Below, piece after piece: positions 29,329-36,047 of a stretch of DNA of 36,630 nt; the stretch's first letter is position 1; every line of letters starts with the position of its first letter. A program made the translations under genes and the position numbers. The notes below the pieces were generated by a model. That model had not been told where the DNA came from. It ran no database searches and saw nothing but the letters and a program-made list of their open reading frames with translations. Source of the DNA: a virus; IMG/VR virus record IMGVR_UViG_3300036761_001879, positions 1-36,630 of that record, one strand, 5' to 3'.

Positions 29329-30636
29329 ATGAAAGTCAATCCGAAGGTCATGGCACTGTACGAATCGGCCGCCGCCCTGCACGCGAAGGGCGCTGAGATC
29401 CTCGCCACGTTCGAGGGCAAGGACCTGCCGGCCGACAAGGGCACCGAGGCGAAGGGTTTCCTCGACCAGGCCGAGGCGAAGATTGCCGAGGCGCAGATGC
29501 ACGAGAAGTCCGATGCCCTGGGCGCGTTCCTGAAGGAGCCGCGGCAAGGTCTGCCCGCGCTCTTCGGTGCGCCGGCGGCAGCCGCTGGCCCGTTCAAGGG
29601 CCTGGGCGAGCAGCTCATGGCGGTCAAGGACCTGGCGAAGGGCACCCGGCGCGACGAGCGCCTGTTCGAGGTCATGGCCCAGGCGAAGGCGCTGGGCATG
29701 AGCGAGGAGATTGGGTCGGAGGGCGGCTTCCTTCTGCAGCCCGGCTTCACCGCCGAGATCTTCCGCCGCGCCTACGAGGTCGGCCAACTGGCGGCCCGCT
29801 GCAAGGGCTACCCGGTCAACCCGGCCTCCAACAGCCTCACCATCAACGCCATCGACGAGCAGAGCCGCGCGACCGGCAGCCGCTACGGCGGCATGCAGTC
29901 CTACTGGGTCGCCCCCGGTGTGACCGTCACGCCGAGCATGCCGAAGTTCCGCCAGATCGAGCTGCGCCTCAAGAAGCTGATGAGCCTGCACTATGCGACC
30001 GACGAAGAGCTGGCCGACGTGTCGGTGCTCGAGTCGATTGTGGGCGATGCAGCCACTGAGGAAATCGCCTGGATGGTTGACGAAGCCATCCTGACCGGGT
30101 CCGGCGCCGGCATGCCGCTGGGCATCCTCAACTCGCCGTGCCTGGTGACCGTGGCGAAGGAGACCGGCCAGGTGGCCGGGTCCGTCGTCACCGAGAACAT
30201 CGCTAAGATGTGGGGCCGCTCCTGGGGCCGGGGCCGCGCGAACGCGGTCTGGCTAATCAACCAGGACGTCGAGCCTTCGCTGGACGTGATGAGCCTCACG
30301 GTGGGCGTGGGCGGCGTGCCGACCTACTTCCCTCCCGGCGGCATCGCGGACGCAGCCTACGGCCGCTTGAAGGGCCGCCCGGTCCTCACCATCGAGAATT
30401 GCCCGACCCTGGGCGCGGTGGGTGACATCGTCCTGGCCGAGCTCGACCAGTACCTGCTCGCCAACAAAGGCGGCGTGCAGGCCGCGAGCTCTATCCATGT
30501 CCAGTTCCTCACCGACCAGTCGGTCTTCCGCTTTATCTTCCGGGTGGATGGCCAGCCGGCCTGGAACACACCGCTGACGCCGGCGAAGGGCAGCAATACC
30601 CTGAGCCCGTTCGTCGCCCTGGCTGCCCGCGCGTAA
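29329..30636 (+). CDS. Major capsid protein, HK97 fold
   Basis: 435 residues from ATG 29329 with CTGGAGGTT before it. The first ~120 residues are helical and charged, a scaffold-like delta domain that the protease would remove. The remainder has HK97 hallmarks: EIGSEGGFLLQPGFTAEIFR, QIELRLKKLMSLHYATDEEL (E-loop/spine region), AILTGSGAGMPLGIL, and the P/A-domain end QSVFRFIFRVDGQP. Downstream structural genes are each separated by hairpin-bearing spacers. Confidence 0.92.
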   Translation: MKVNPKVMALYESAAALHAKGAEILATFEGKDLPADKGTEAKGFLDQAEAKIAEAQMHEKSDALGAFLKEPRQGLPALFGAPAAAAGPFKGLGEQLMAVKDLAKGTRRDERLFEVMAQAKALGMSEEIGSEGGFLLQPGFTAEIFRRAYEVGQLAARCKGYPVNPASNSLTINAIDEQSRATGSRYGGMQSYWVAPGVTVTPSMPKFRQIELRLKKLMSLHYATDEELADVSVLESIVGDAATEEIAWMVDEAILTGSGAGMPLGILNSPCLVTVAKETGQVAGSVVTENIAKMWGRSWGRGRANAVWLINQDVEPSLDVMSLTVGVGGVPTYFPPGGIADAAYGRLKGRPVLTIENCPTLGAVGDIVLAELDQYLLANKGGVQAASSIHVQFLTDQSVFRFIFRVDGQPAWNTPLTPAKGSNTLSPFVALAARA

Positions 30637-30666
30637 CCCGGGGCGGCCGACACACGCTGACTGAGT

Positions 30667-30686
30667 GAGGGGCCTCACGGCCCCTC
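30667..30686 (+). promoter_or_regulatory. Intercistronic hairpin before the 30701 gene
   Basis: GAGGGGCC, loop TCAC, GGCCCCTC, followed at once by the Shine-Dalgarno AAGGAG. Likely a stabilising or processing hairpin; without a U-run it is not a terminator. Confidence 0.7.
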
Positions 30687-30700
30687 AAGGAGAACCGAAG

Positions 30701-31183
30701 ATGAAGCCTCCTATGCTAGTGGAAGACTTCAAGAACGTGCAGGCGCTGTACCCGCAGGTCAACACGGGCGCCCTGGTCGGCGCCTACATCTCGCTCAAGA
30801 CCGCGCATATGTGCTGGGTGAAGCTGGGCATCCAGCAAGGCAATGCGGCGGTCATCGCCGTGACGATCGAGCAGGCGACCGCCATCGCCGGCACCGGCTC
30901 GACGCCCATCACGGTCGCCGTGCCCATCTGGTGGAACATCGACACGTCACTCACCGACGCCCTGGTGCGCCAGCCGGCGGCCGTGGGCTTCACGACCGAC
31001 GCCGGCGTCAAGAACAAAGAGCTCTGGTTCGAGATCGACCCGGCCACCCTCAACATCGCGGGCGGCTTCGATTGCCTGACCGTGAAGTGTGCGGCCTCGA
31101 ATGCGGCGAACCTGGTCTATGCCGAGTACTTCCTGGCCGACCGCTACTCGCAGGCGACGCCGCCGAGCGCGCGCGTGGACTAA
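30701..31183 (+). CDS. Post-capsid structural protein (head decoration candidate)
   Basis: 160 residues with Shine-Dalgarno AAGGAG. Beta-rich with alternating hydrophobic strands (AAVIAVTIEQATAIAG, TPITVAVPIWWNIDT, ELWFEIDPATLNIAGG). The pattern TDALVRQPAAVGFTTDAG and the ending LVYAEYFLADRYSQA suggest a capsid accessory protein. It directly follows the major capsid gene, the usual place for decoration proteins. The family is not certain. Confidence 0.6.
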   Translation: MKPPMLVEDFKNVQALYPQVNTGALVGAYISLKTAHMCWVKLGIQQGNAAVIAVTIEQATAIAGTGSTPITVAVPIWWNIDTSLTDALVRQPAAVGFTTDAGVKNKELWFEIDPATLNIAGGFDCLTVKCAASNAANLVYAEYFLADRYSQATPPSARVD

Positions 31184-31210
31184 CCCGAATCGCTGAGCAC
31201 ACCATCAACA

Positions 31211-31236
31211 GGGGAGGGACCTCCCGGTCCCTCCCC
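31211..31236 (+). promoter_or_regulatory. Intercistronic hairpin before the 31253 gene
   Basis: An 11-bp perfect stem (GGGGAGGGACC with its complement) and TCCC loop, followed by CACAGGAGAAG. Same layout as at 30667 with unrelated sequence. Confidence 0.75.
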
Positions 31237-31252
31237 CACAGGAGAAGCGAAC

Positions 31253-31738
31253 ATGCCTTCCGATTCAGAGCTACTTGCCATAGCAAGTGTGAACCTGGGT
31301 AAGATGGTCACCCGCGAGCCAGAGGCGCTGCCCCTGCAGACCTCCAAGAACCTGTTCCTGTCGACCGGCTTCGTGCTGCTCACCGGCTTCATCGGCATCT
31401 TCACTGTGCCGGCTGATGCCGGTGCCACGACCCTCAAGCCGTGGATTGGGGCGGCGGGCGCGACCGACATCGCGGCCACCACCACGACCATCGCCTCCTA
31501 TCCGGTCGGCGCCAAGCTCACCATCACCGGGGTCTTCGCCACGGCGATGGTCCAGACAGCGACCAAGATTCCGACCTCGATGGTCACCATGCACGGCCTG
31601 ATGATTCAGAAGGTCACCTGGCCGGGCGGCATGAACCTGGGCATCACCACGGCGGCCGCCGACAACACGGCCGCGCGCGTCCGGTGGCTCTGCTTCTACA
31701 TCCCCATCGAGCCGGGGGCCGCGGTCCTGGCCGTCTAG
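31253..31738 (+). CDS. Structural protein, unknown
   Basis: 161 residues with Shine-Dalgarno CAGGAGAAGC. Thr/Ala/Gly-rich and beta-like (ATTTTIASYPVGAKLTITGV; MHGLMIQKVTWPGGMNLGIT), with no membrane segment except a moderately hydrophobic stretch near residue 35. Its size and neighbourhood match the proteins at 30701 and 31803. It may be a head decoration or neck protein; function is inferred from position. Confidence 0.5.
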   Translation: MPSDSELLAIASVNLGKMVTREPEALPLQTSKNLFLSTGFVLLTGFIGIFTVPADAGATTLKPWIGAAGATDIAATTTTIASYPVGAKLTITGVFATAMVQTATKIPTSMVTMHGLMIQKVTWPGGMNLGITTAAADNTAARVRWLCFYIPIEPGAAVLAV

Positions 31739-31760
31739 CGGGCTGGGCTGCATGACAATC

Positions 31761-31785
31761 AGGGCCGGCCCTGCCGGCCGGCCCT
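31761..31785 (+). promoter_or_regulatory. Intercistronic hairpin before the 31803 gene
   Basis: AGGGCCGGCC (31761-31770), loop CTGCC, GGCCGGCCCT (31776-31785), a perfect 10-bp stem. A Shine-Dalgarno (GAGAGAGG) follows. Confidence 0.75.
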
Positions 31786-31802
31786 GGAGAGAGAGGTGCA
31801 CT

Positions 31803-32273
31803 ATGCCGCTGTTCTCGAAGCGCGCGGTCGATCTGCTGCAGGGCGAAGCGATGGTGCTCGAGCCATCGTCCGCCCATGTGACCATCGTCGCCAACCAGGC
31901 CTGCGTCAACCCGTGGATTTGTCTGGGCGAGCGAAGGCGCGTGCTGTTCCTGGTCGACCTGACCGCTGCCGCGAGTGTCGTCGGCGATACGCTCGACGTC
32001 CTGATCGACGCGCTGGCGCCGGACGGGCTAACCTGGCTCAACGCGATTCACTTCCCGCAAATGCTCGGCAACGGCGGCGCGAAGAAGTTCTTCGGGGTAC
32101 TCGACCCGACCAATCCGGGCGCCGTCACCTTCGACGTCTCGGCCGATGCGGCCGTCGGCGTCGTGCGGCCGGGGGTCTTCGGGTCGCAGTTCCGCGGCCG
32201 CTACACCATCACTGGCGCCGCGGCGCAGTCCTTCACCTTCTCGCTCTCGCTGTACGCGGTCGGAGCCGCCTAA
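31803..32273 (+). CDS. Structural protein, beta-rich (decoration/head protein)
   Basis: 156 residues from ATG 31803. LLQGEAMVLEPSSAHVTIVA and RRVLFLVDLTAAASVVGDTL precede TFDVSADAAVGVVRPGVFGS and a C-terminal FSLSLYAVG. This is a beta-sandwich-like pattern seen in small head proteins near capsid genes of HK97-type phages. It ends two bases before the connector gene. Confidence 0.55.
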   Translation: MPLFSKRAVDLLQGEAMVLEPSSAHVTIVANQACVNPWICLGERRRVLFLVDLTAAASVVGDTLDVLIDALAPDGLTWLNAIHFPQMLGNGGAKKFFGVLDPTNPGAVTFDVSADAAVGVVRPGVFGSQFRGRYTITGAAAQSFTFSLSLYAVGAA

Positions 32274-32275
32274 CG

Positions 32276-32821
32276 ATGGCCAGTCTCGTCTCGCCTGAAG
32301 AGGTCCGGGTCCTGGTGCACACCGGCCTGTCGACGCCCGAGCTGCAGGCCATCATCGACCGCGAAGAGGCGGAGGTGATTCGCCTGGTCGGGCCGCACTA
32401 CATCGACCAGGCGCAGACCATCAGCGAGACGCTGCCCGGCGGCCTGCCCAGCCTGTGGCTGCGCCGGCCGGTGGCCTCGGTCATCTCGGTCACCGAAGAC
32501 GGGCGGCTCCTGACAAGCGGCGAGTACCTGGTCTGGGGCACGAAGGGCCAGATCAAGCGCCTGTCGGGCGTGTCGGCCTGGCTGGTGGGCGACGAGGGGC
32601 TGCCCTGGTCTAACAAGTGGGGCCAGGTCATCGTCATCGTCTACAACCCGGCCGACGACAACGCCCGGCGCAAGCCGGTCATCATCGAGCTGGTGCGCCT
32701 GGGCATCGAGCGTACGGTCATGCGCGGCGAGTCGGTCGCCGGCGAGTACTCCTACCAGGCGCCGGAGTGGGAGAAGGAGCGCGGCATCATCCTGCACCGC
32801 CTCCAATTCGTGCACGTCTAA
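32276..32821 (+). CDS. Head-tail connector (adaptor) protein
   Basis: 181 residues. The N-terminal helix-rich part (SLVSPEEVRVLVHTGLSTPE, LQAIIDREEAEVIRLVGPHY) followed by RRPVASVISVTEDGRLLTSG and the ending VIIELVRLGIERTVM matches the gp6/gp15-type adaptor pattern, which stacks under the portal. Position after the capsid-associated genes and before the closure protein agrees. Confidence 0.65.
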   Translation: MASLVSPEEVRVLVHTGLSTPELQAIIDREEAEVIRLVGPHYIDQAQTISETLPGGLPSLWLRRPVASVISVTEDGRLLTSGEYLVWGTKGQIKRLSGVSAWLVGDEGLPWSNKWGQVIVIVYNPADDNARRKPVIIELVRLGIERTVMRGESVAGEYSYQAPEWEKERGIILHRLQFVHV

Positions 32822-32823
32822 CA

Positions 32824-32840
32824 CCCGCCCTCGCGGCGGG
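32824..32840 (+). promoter_or_regulatory. Intercistronic hairpin before the 32855 gene
   Basis: CCCGCC, loop CTCGC, GGCGGG, directly followed by AAGGAG. It fits the series of hairpin-plus-Shine-Dalgarno spacers at 30667, 31211 and 31761. Confidence 0.65.
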
Positions 32841-32854
32841 AAGGAGAGCCTGCA

Positions 32855-33178
32855 ATGGCAGAGATCAACATGACGGTCGCGCGCATCAACCGGGTCGGGG
32901 GTGTCAACATCACCACGGCCAAGACCGCCTGCACGTCCGGCAACAACTACCACGTGCCGAACGACGGCAACGTCCGCCTGTACTACCTGAGCGCCGCGGG
33001 CGGCACCTCGACCATCATCACGCCGGCCACGCTCGACAACCTGGCGGTCGCGGATCTGACCCTCACCATCACGAACACGGTGCCCTTCCTGTTCGGGCCG
33101 TTCCCGGTCAACATCTACGGCGCCGACCTGGTCTTCAGCGTGTCGGCCAACACCGACGTCTGCGCCATCGGCGGCTGA
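32855..33178 (+). CDS. Small beta-sandwich head protein
   Basis: 107 residues. ARINRVGGVNITTAKTACTS, YHVPNDGNVRLYYLSAAGG and LTLTITNTVPFLFGPFPVNI form a regular series of strands. Short proteins of this style with NDG and GG turns occur as head or neck accessory proteins. It sits between the connector and the closure gene. No enzymatic motif. Confidence 0.55.
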   Translation: MAEINMTVARINRVGGVNITTAKTACTSGNNYHVPNDGNVRLYYLSAAGGTSTIITPATLDNLAVADLTLTITNTVPFLFGPFPVNIYGADLVFSVSANTDVCAIGG

Positions 33179-33180
33179 GC

Positions 33181-33531
33181 ATGGGAGTCGCCGCGCACTT
33201 CCTGCACCTGGCCATTCTGCAGCGCGACATGGGGGCGGTCGACGCCTACAACGTGCGTCAGTCTGTATGGCAAGACCTGCCCCCGGTCCGCTGCCGGCTG
33301 GTTGAGAAGGTGCAGCGCATCCTGAACAACGAGCGGACCGACATCGTCGCCGTGACCACGCTCACCCTGCTGGTCGGCCCGCAGGTCGAGGTCGACGAGC
33401 GCATGCGGGTGCGCCAGGTCACGCTCGAGGACGGCACTGACGTCGTCGGGCCGTTCACCATCCAGGCCGTGCTCGTGCGGCGCACGCATGCCGCGCATCA
33501 CAAGTCGCTGGTCCTGGGGCGGGTGGTCTGA
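33181..33531 (+). CDS. Head closure / stopper protein
   Basis: 116 residues, two bases after the previous gene. After an N-terminal helix (MGVAAHFLHLAILQRDMGAV), strands such as VRCRLVEKVQRILNNERTDI and TTLTLLVGPQVEVDERMRVR, with a PFTIQAVLVRRTHAAHH ending, match the small beta-barrel head-closure proteins (SPP1 gp16-like). The stop overlaps the next start (TGATG). Confidence 0.6.
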   Translation: MGVAAHFLHLAILQRDMGAVDAYNVRQSVWQDLPPVRCRLVEKVQRILNNERTDIVAVTTLTLLVGPQVEVDERMRVRQVTLEDGTDVVGPFTIQAVLVRRTHAAHHKSLVLGRVV

Positions 33532-33968
33532 TGGGCGGCTACCTGGCAGAGTGGCACGGCCCGCAGGTCATCAAGCTGTGCCAGGAGCGTGTCGCGCTGG
33601 CCCTGGGCGACTTCGGCCTGTCGATCGAGGGCGCAGCGAAGGGTGAGCTCTTCAAGGGGCACGGCGTCCTGACCTCCACCCTGCGCCGGTCGATTCACAC
33701 CGCGCACCCGGGCTACGCCTGGGAGAATGACAACGTGCCGCCCAGCGATGCATCGCCCGAACGCGGGGGCGTCTTCGTGCCCGCCCTCATCCAGGGCAAT
33801 CGCATCTCGCTCGAGGTCGGCACCGGCATGGAGTACGCCTTGCCGGTGCACCAGGGCTGGTCGAATGAGTGGAGCGGGGCCAGCTTCGAAGGCTACCACT
33901 TCATGACCATCGCCCTCCACTGGGCGAAAGGTCTGTGGCCGGGATTTCTGCGGAAATACCGACTCTGA
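33531..33968 (+). CDS. Tail completion protein, HK97 gp10-like
   Basis: 145 residues. The order helix, SIEGAAKGELFKGHGVLTST, LRRSIHTAHPGYAW, then VPALIQGNRISLEVGTGMEY and ALPVHQGWS is typical of HK97 gp10-type proteins (LRxSI ... VGT ... YA..V..G). The C-terminus FLRKYRL is encoded by a variant of the repeated palindrome (33945-33958). It probably joins head and tail. Confidence 0.75.
   Translation: MGGYLAEWHGPQVIKLCQERVALALGDFGLSIEGAAKGELFKGHGVLTSTLRRSIHTAHPGYAWENDNVPPSDASPERGGVFVPALIQGNRISLEVGTGMEYALPVHQGWSNEWSGASFEGYHFMTIALHWAKGLWPGFLRKYRL
33945..33958. promoter_or_regulatory. Palindromic site TTTCTGCGGAAATA (variant)
   Basis: One mismatch to the repeated palindrome. It lies inside the last codons of the 33531 gene, 52 bases before the tail-terminator gene. 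Unlike three of the other sites it is clearly in coding sequence, which fits a dispersed chromosome-type site better than a promoter operator. Confidence 0.55.
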
Positions 33969-33973
33969 GATTC

Positions 33974-34007
33974 CCCTCGAAAGAGGGCCGCCCCCGAAGG
34001 AGGGGCC
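33974..34007 (+). promoter_or_regulatory. Two tandem hairpins masking a Shine-Dalgarno
   Basis: CCCTC-gaaa-GAGGG (33974-33987), then GGCC/CCCC pairing with GGGGCC (33987-34007) with GAAGGAGG in the loop and 3' arm. The ribosome site of the 34011 gene would be partly hidden, suggesting control of translation. Confidence 0.5.
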
Positions 34008-34010
34008 GCG

Positions 34011-34442
34011 ATGATCGACCCGCTCGAAACCGTGATGGCCTTCCTGAAGCTCGACGGCGAGCTGACGACCCTGGTCGGCGACCGCATCGCGGCCAAGCGG
34101 CGCTTCGGCCAGGCCGGCCAGGCCGCCTGGACGACTGGGCAGACAGCGCTGGTCGTGCGCCTGAACGGCGGCCGACCCAACATCGACGTCGAGGTGCAAG
34201 AGGTCTCGATCGAGGCGCGCTGCTTCGCCGGGTCGGCCTTCGAGGCGATGAAGATCTGGATGCGCCTGGTGCACCTCTCGCGCGAGGGCGTGCGCGAGCC
34301 GGTCAATACGAGCCTCGGGCTCGGGCTGCTCTACAGCTTTCTCTCGGCCTCCGGGCCGTCGCTGCTCTGGGACCCGGAGGTCGGTATGGACTTCGTCGCG
34401 TCGTTCTTCGACGCCACGGTCGCGGAAGGAGCTCTCGCATGA
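34011..34442 (+). CDS. Tail terminator protein
   Basis: 143 residues. DPLETVMAFLKLDGELTTLV followed by GDRIAAKRRF, then TALVVRLNGGRPNIDVEVQE and VSIEARCFAGSAFEAMKIWM is the alpha/beta layout of gpU/gp17-type tail terminators, which cap the tail tube. The C-terminal strands (EVGMDFVASFFDATVAE) agree. The stop overlaps the next start (ATGA). Confidence 0.7.
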   Translation: MIDPLETVMAFLKLDGELTTLVGDRIAAKRRFGQAGQAAWTTGQTALVVRLNGGRPNIDVEVQEVSIEARCFAGSAFEAMKIWMRLVHLSREGVREPVNTSLGLGLLYSFLSASGPSLLWDPEVGMDFVASFFDATVAEGALA

Positions 34443-34729
34443 AGAAGACTGAAGCGCAGGATAAACTCGGCGGGCCGAGCACCGGTGCCGCGCGCCCGGG
34501 CGGACCGGACGCCTCGGAGCTGGTGACCGTGCAACTCTTGGGCGCCAACGAGCAGACAGGCCTCGGGCAGCCGGGCTCGATCGTACAGGTCGCCCGCGGC
34601 ACCGCCATTCGCATGCACCGCATGCGCCTGGCCGAGATCGTCACGTTTGAGCCGGCGGCCGCGCCCCTGCGGCAGCCGGTCGCACCGGCCGAGTTGTCGG
34701 CGGCCGCAGACGAGGAGAGTGAAGCATGA
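34439..34729 (+). CDS. Small protein before major tail protein, unknown
   Basis: 96 residues between the tail terminator and the major tail protein, overlapping both (ATGA at each end). A disordered N-terminus (KLGGPSTGAARPGGP), a beta-rich core (SELVTVQLLGANEQTGLGQP; IVQVARGTAIRMHRMRLAEI) and an acidic Ala-rich tail. The tight coupling suggests a tail-assembly part. No recognised family. Confidence 0.55.
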   Translation: MKKTEAQDKLGGPSTGAARPGGPDASELVTVQLLGANEQTGLGQPGSIVQVARGTAIRMHRMRLAEIVTFEPAAAPLRQPVAPAELSAAADEESEA

Positions 34730-35301
34730 CAACGGGCTACGACTTGCTGACGGGCGTCGGCCGCATCTATATCGCGCCCCAGGGAACGGCCTTCCCGGCG
34801 CTCAACGCGGCCGTCGCCTCGCCCTGGCGTGATCTGGGCGAGACCGAGGGCGGCGTCAAGGTCGCCTTCGACGACAAGCTCGAGGAGAAGATGGTCGACC
34901 AGGAGACCGGCCCGGTCAAGGTCTGGCGCACCGAGGAGCACGTCACGATCGAGACCAAGCTCGCCACCGCCACGCTGGAGAACCTGGCCGACGTGCTGGG
35001 CGTGGGCGTCGTCACCGTGCCGGCCTCGGCCGGCGTGCCAGCCACGCGCGCGGTGCCGATGTACGCGGGCTTCCCGGTCAAGGAGTATTCGTACCTGTTC
35101 CGCGGCTTCTCGGCCTACGCTGACTTCCCGGCGCAATACGAGCTCATCCGCGGCTACTTCGGCGGGGCCTCCGAGCTCGACCACCAGAAAGGCGCCTCGA
35201 CGCCCATCTCCTGCAAGTTCTTCGCCCTGATCAATCTGAACGCGGGCGGCGATGCGGAGAAGTTCGGGCGCCTGATTCACCAGACCGGCGCGGCCCTGTA
35301 A
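34726..35301 (+). CDS. Major tail (tube) protein
   Basis: 191 residues. DLLTGVGRIYIAPQGTAFPA followed by WRDLGETEGGVKVAFDDKLE, KVWRTEEHVTIETKLATATL and FRGFSAYADFPAQYELIRG reads as the phage tube-protein fold, with the early GxTEGGV segment typical of siphovirus tube proteins. Many copies would build the tail tube around the tape measure. It directly precedes the chaperone genes. A 51-base gap with nothing notable follows. Confidence 0.8.
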   Translation: MTTGYDLLTGVGRIYIAPQGTAFPALNAAVASPWRDLGETEGGVKVAFDDKLEEKMVDQETGPVKVWRTEEHVTIETKLATATLENLADVLGVGVVTVPASAGVPATRAVPMYAGFPVKEYSYLFRGFSAYADFPAQYELIRGYFGGASELDHQKGASTPISCKFFALINLNAGGDAEKFGRLIHQTGAAL

Positions 35302-35352
35302 AGTAGACGCGCTCGGGCAGCGTAACCGCATTGTATCCGCCACGAGGGTTAT

Positions 35353-35811
35353 ATGGCGAACGAGAAGAGCACTCTCAACCTGGACGAGATCTTCGGCCTC
35401 TCGAACATCCCCACGGTGCGCTGGGAGGGGCGGGAGTATGACCTACTCCCGCCCGAGGCGCTCGGGCCGCGCGAGTTCCTGCTGTACGACCAACTCAAGG
35501 GCCGCGCCGACGCCCTGCGTGCCACGCCTAACAAGGCGCTGGGCGAGGAAGAGACACAGAACCTCGAACGCTTCACGCAGGACCTCTTGGAGATCATCTG
35601 CCCCGAGCTGGCCGCGAAGAACCTGGTCTTCATGGCCAGGGTCGCTGTGCTGACGTTCTATAACGAGCAGGTCGGGCGGCGCGACAAGGCGCAAAAAAAG
35701 GGGGCCAAGCGCCGGACTGGGGCTTCGTCTATTCGCGCCTGGCTTTCTGGTATGGCATGGGGTTTGAAGTTGTCTCGCACACCCCACTCGCCGCCATCCG
35801 AGTCTACTTAG
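35353..35811 (+). CDS. Tail assembly chaperone (zero-frame product, gpG-like)
   Basis: 152 residues with Shine-Dalgarno GAGGGTTAT. It lies between the tube protein and tape measure, the conserved slot for tail chaperones. It is helical and charged (FLLYDQLKGRADALRATPNK; LERFTQDLLEIICPELAAKN). A canonical slippery heptamer A-AAA-AAG occurs in frame at 35694-35700. In zero frame translation continues 36 more codons to 35811; a -1 shift makes a longer product. These proteins coat the tape measure before the tube polymerises. Confidence 0.8.
   Translation: MANEKSTLNLDEIFGLSNIPTVRWEGREYDLLPPEALGPREFLLYDQLKGRADALRATPNKALGEEETQNLERFTQDLLEIICPELAAKNLVFMARVAVLTFYNEQVGRRDKAQKKGAKRRTGASSIRAWLSGMAWGLKLSRTPHSPPSEST
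35694..35700 (+). promoter_or_regulatory. -1 ribosomal frameshift site A AAA AAG
   Basis: The zero-frame codons are CAA AAA AAG GGG, so A-AAA-AAG is phased exactly as the canonical slippery heptamer (as in dnaX). After slippage reading continues GGG GGC CAA in the -1 frame, which stays open to 36047. Confidence 0.85.
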
Positions 35812-36047
35812 AGCGATTGCCCGGTCTGCAGGCCGAGCTGAAGATCATGCTCGCCAGTGCCGCCAGCCTTCCGCACACTTCACAAAGCGCGCGCGAGCAT
35901 GTTCTCGACGGATGGGAAGAGCAAATGTTGTCTGACCTTCCGCACACGCCGCGCGTCGCACCGCCTGGCCTCCTGGCGATGATGGGAATACGAGTGGTGG
36001 CAGTGCCTGCGAAGCCTGAAGAGGAATCAGGAAAAGCGAATGGCTGA
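35700..36047 (+). CDS. Tail assembly chaperone, -1 frame extension (gpT-like part of gpGT)
   Basis: The -1 frame adds 115 residues to the first 116 of the 35353 gene, giving a 231-residue fusion. It begins GGQAPDWGFVYSRLAFWYGM and contains PLAAIRVYLERLPGLQAELK. An internal ATG (35757) exists, but no good Shine-Dalgarno precedes it, and the residues before it (DWGFVYSRLAFWYG) look like genuine protein. The stop overlaps the tape-measure start by 8 bases. The G/GT arrangement is conserved in siphoviruses. Confidence 0.8.
   Translation, partial: GGQAPDWGFVYSRLAFWYGMGFEVVSHTPLAAIRVYLERLPGLQAELKIMLASAASLPHTSQSAREHVLDGWEEQMLSDLPHTPRVAPPGLLAMMGIRVVAVPAKPEEESGKANG

Noticed and set aside
31184-31252. 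Terminators between the post-capsid genes
   Set aside because: The stems are strong but are followed by Shine-Dalgarno sites, not U-runs.
35757-36047. Independent gene starting at 35757
   Set aside because: No suitable ribosome site; the frame continues sensibly upstream to the slippery heptamer, so it is the frameshift extension.
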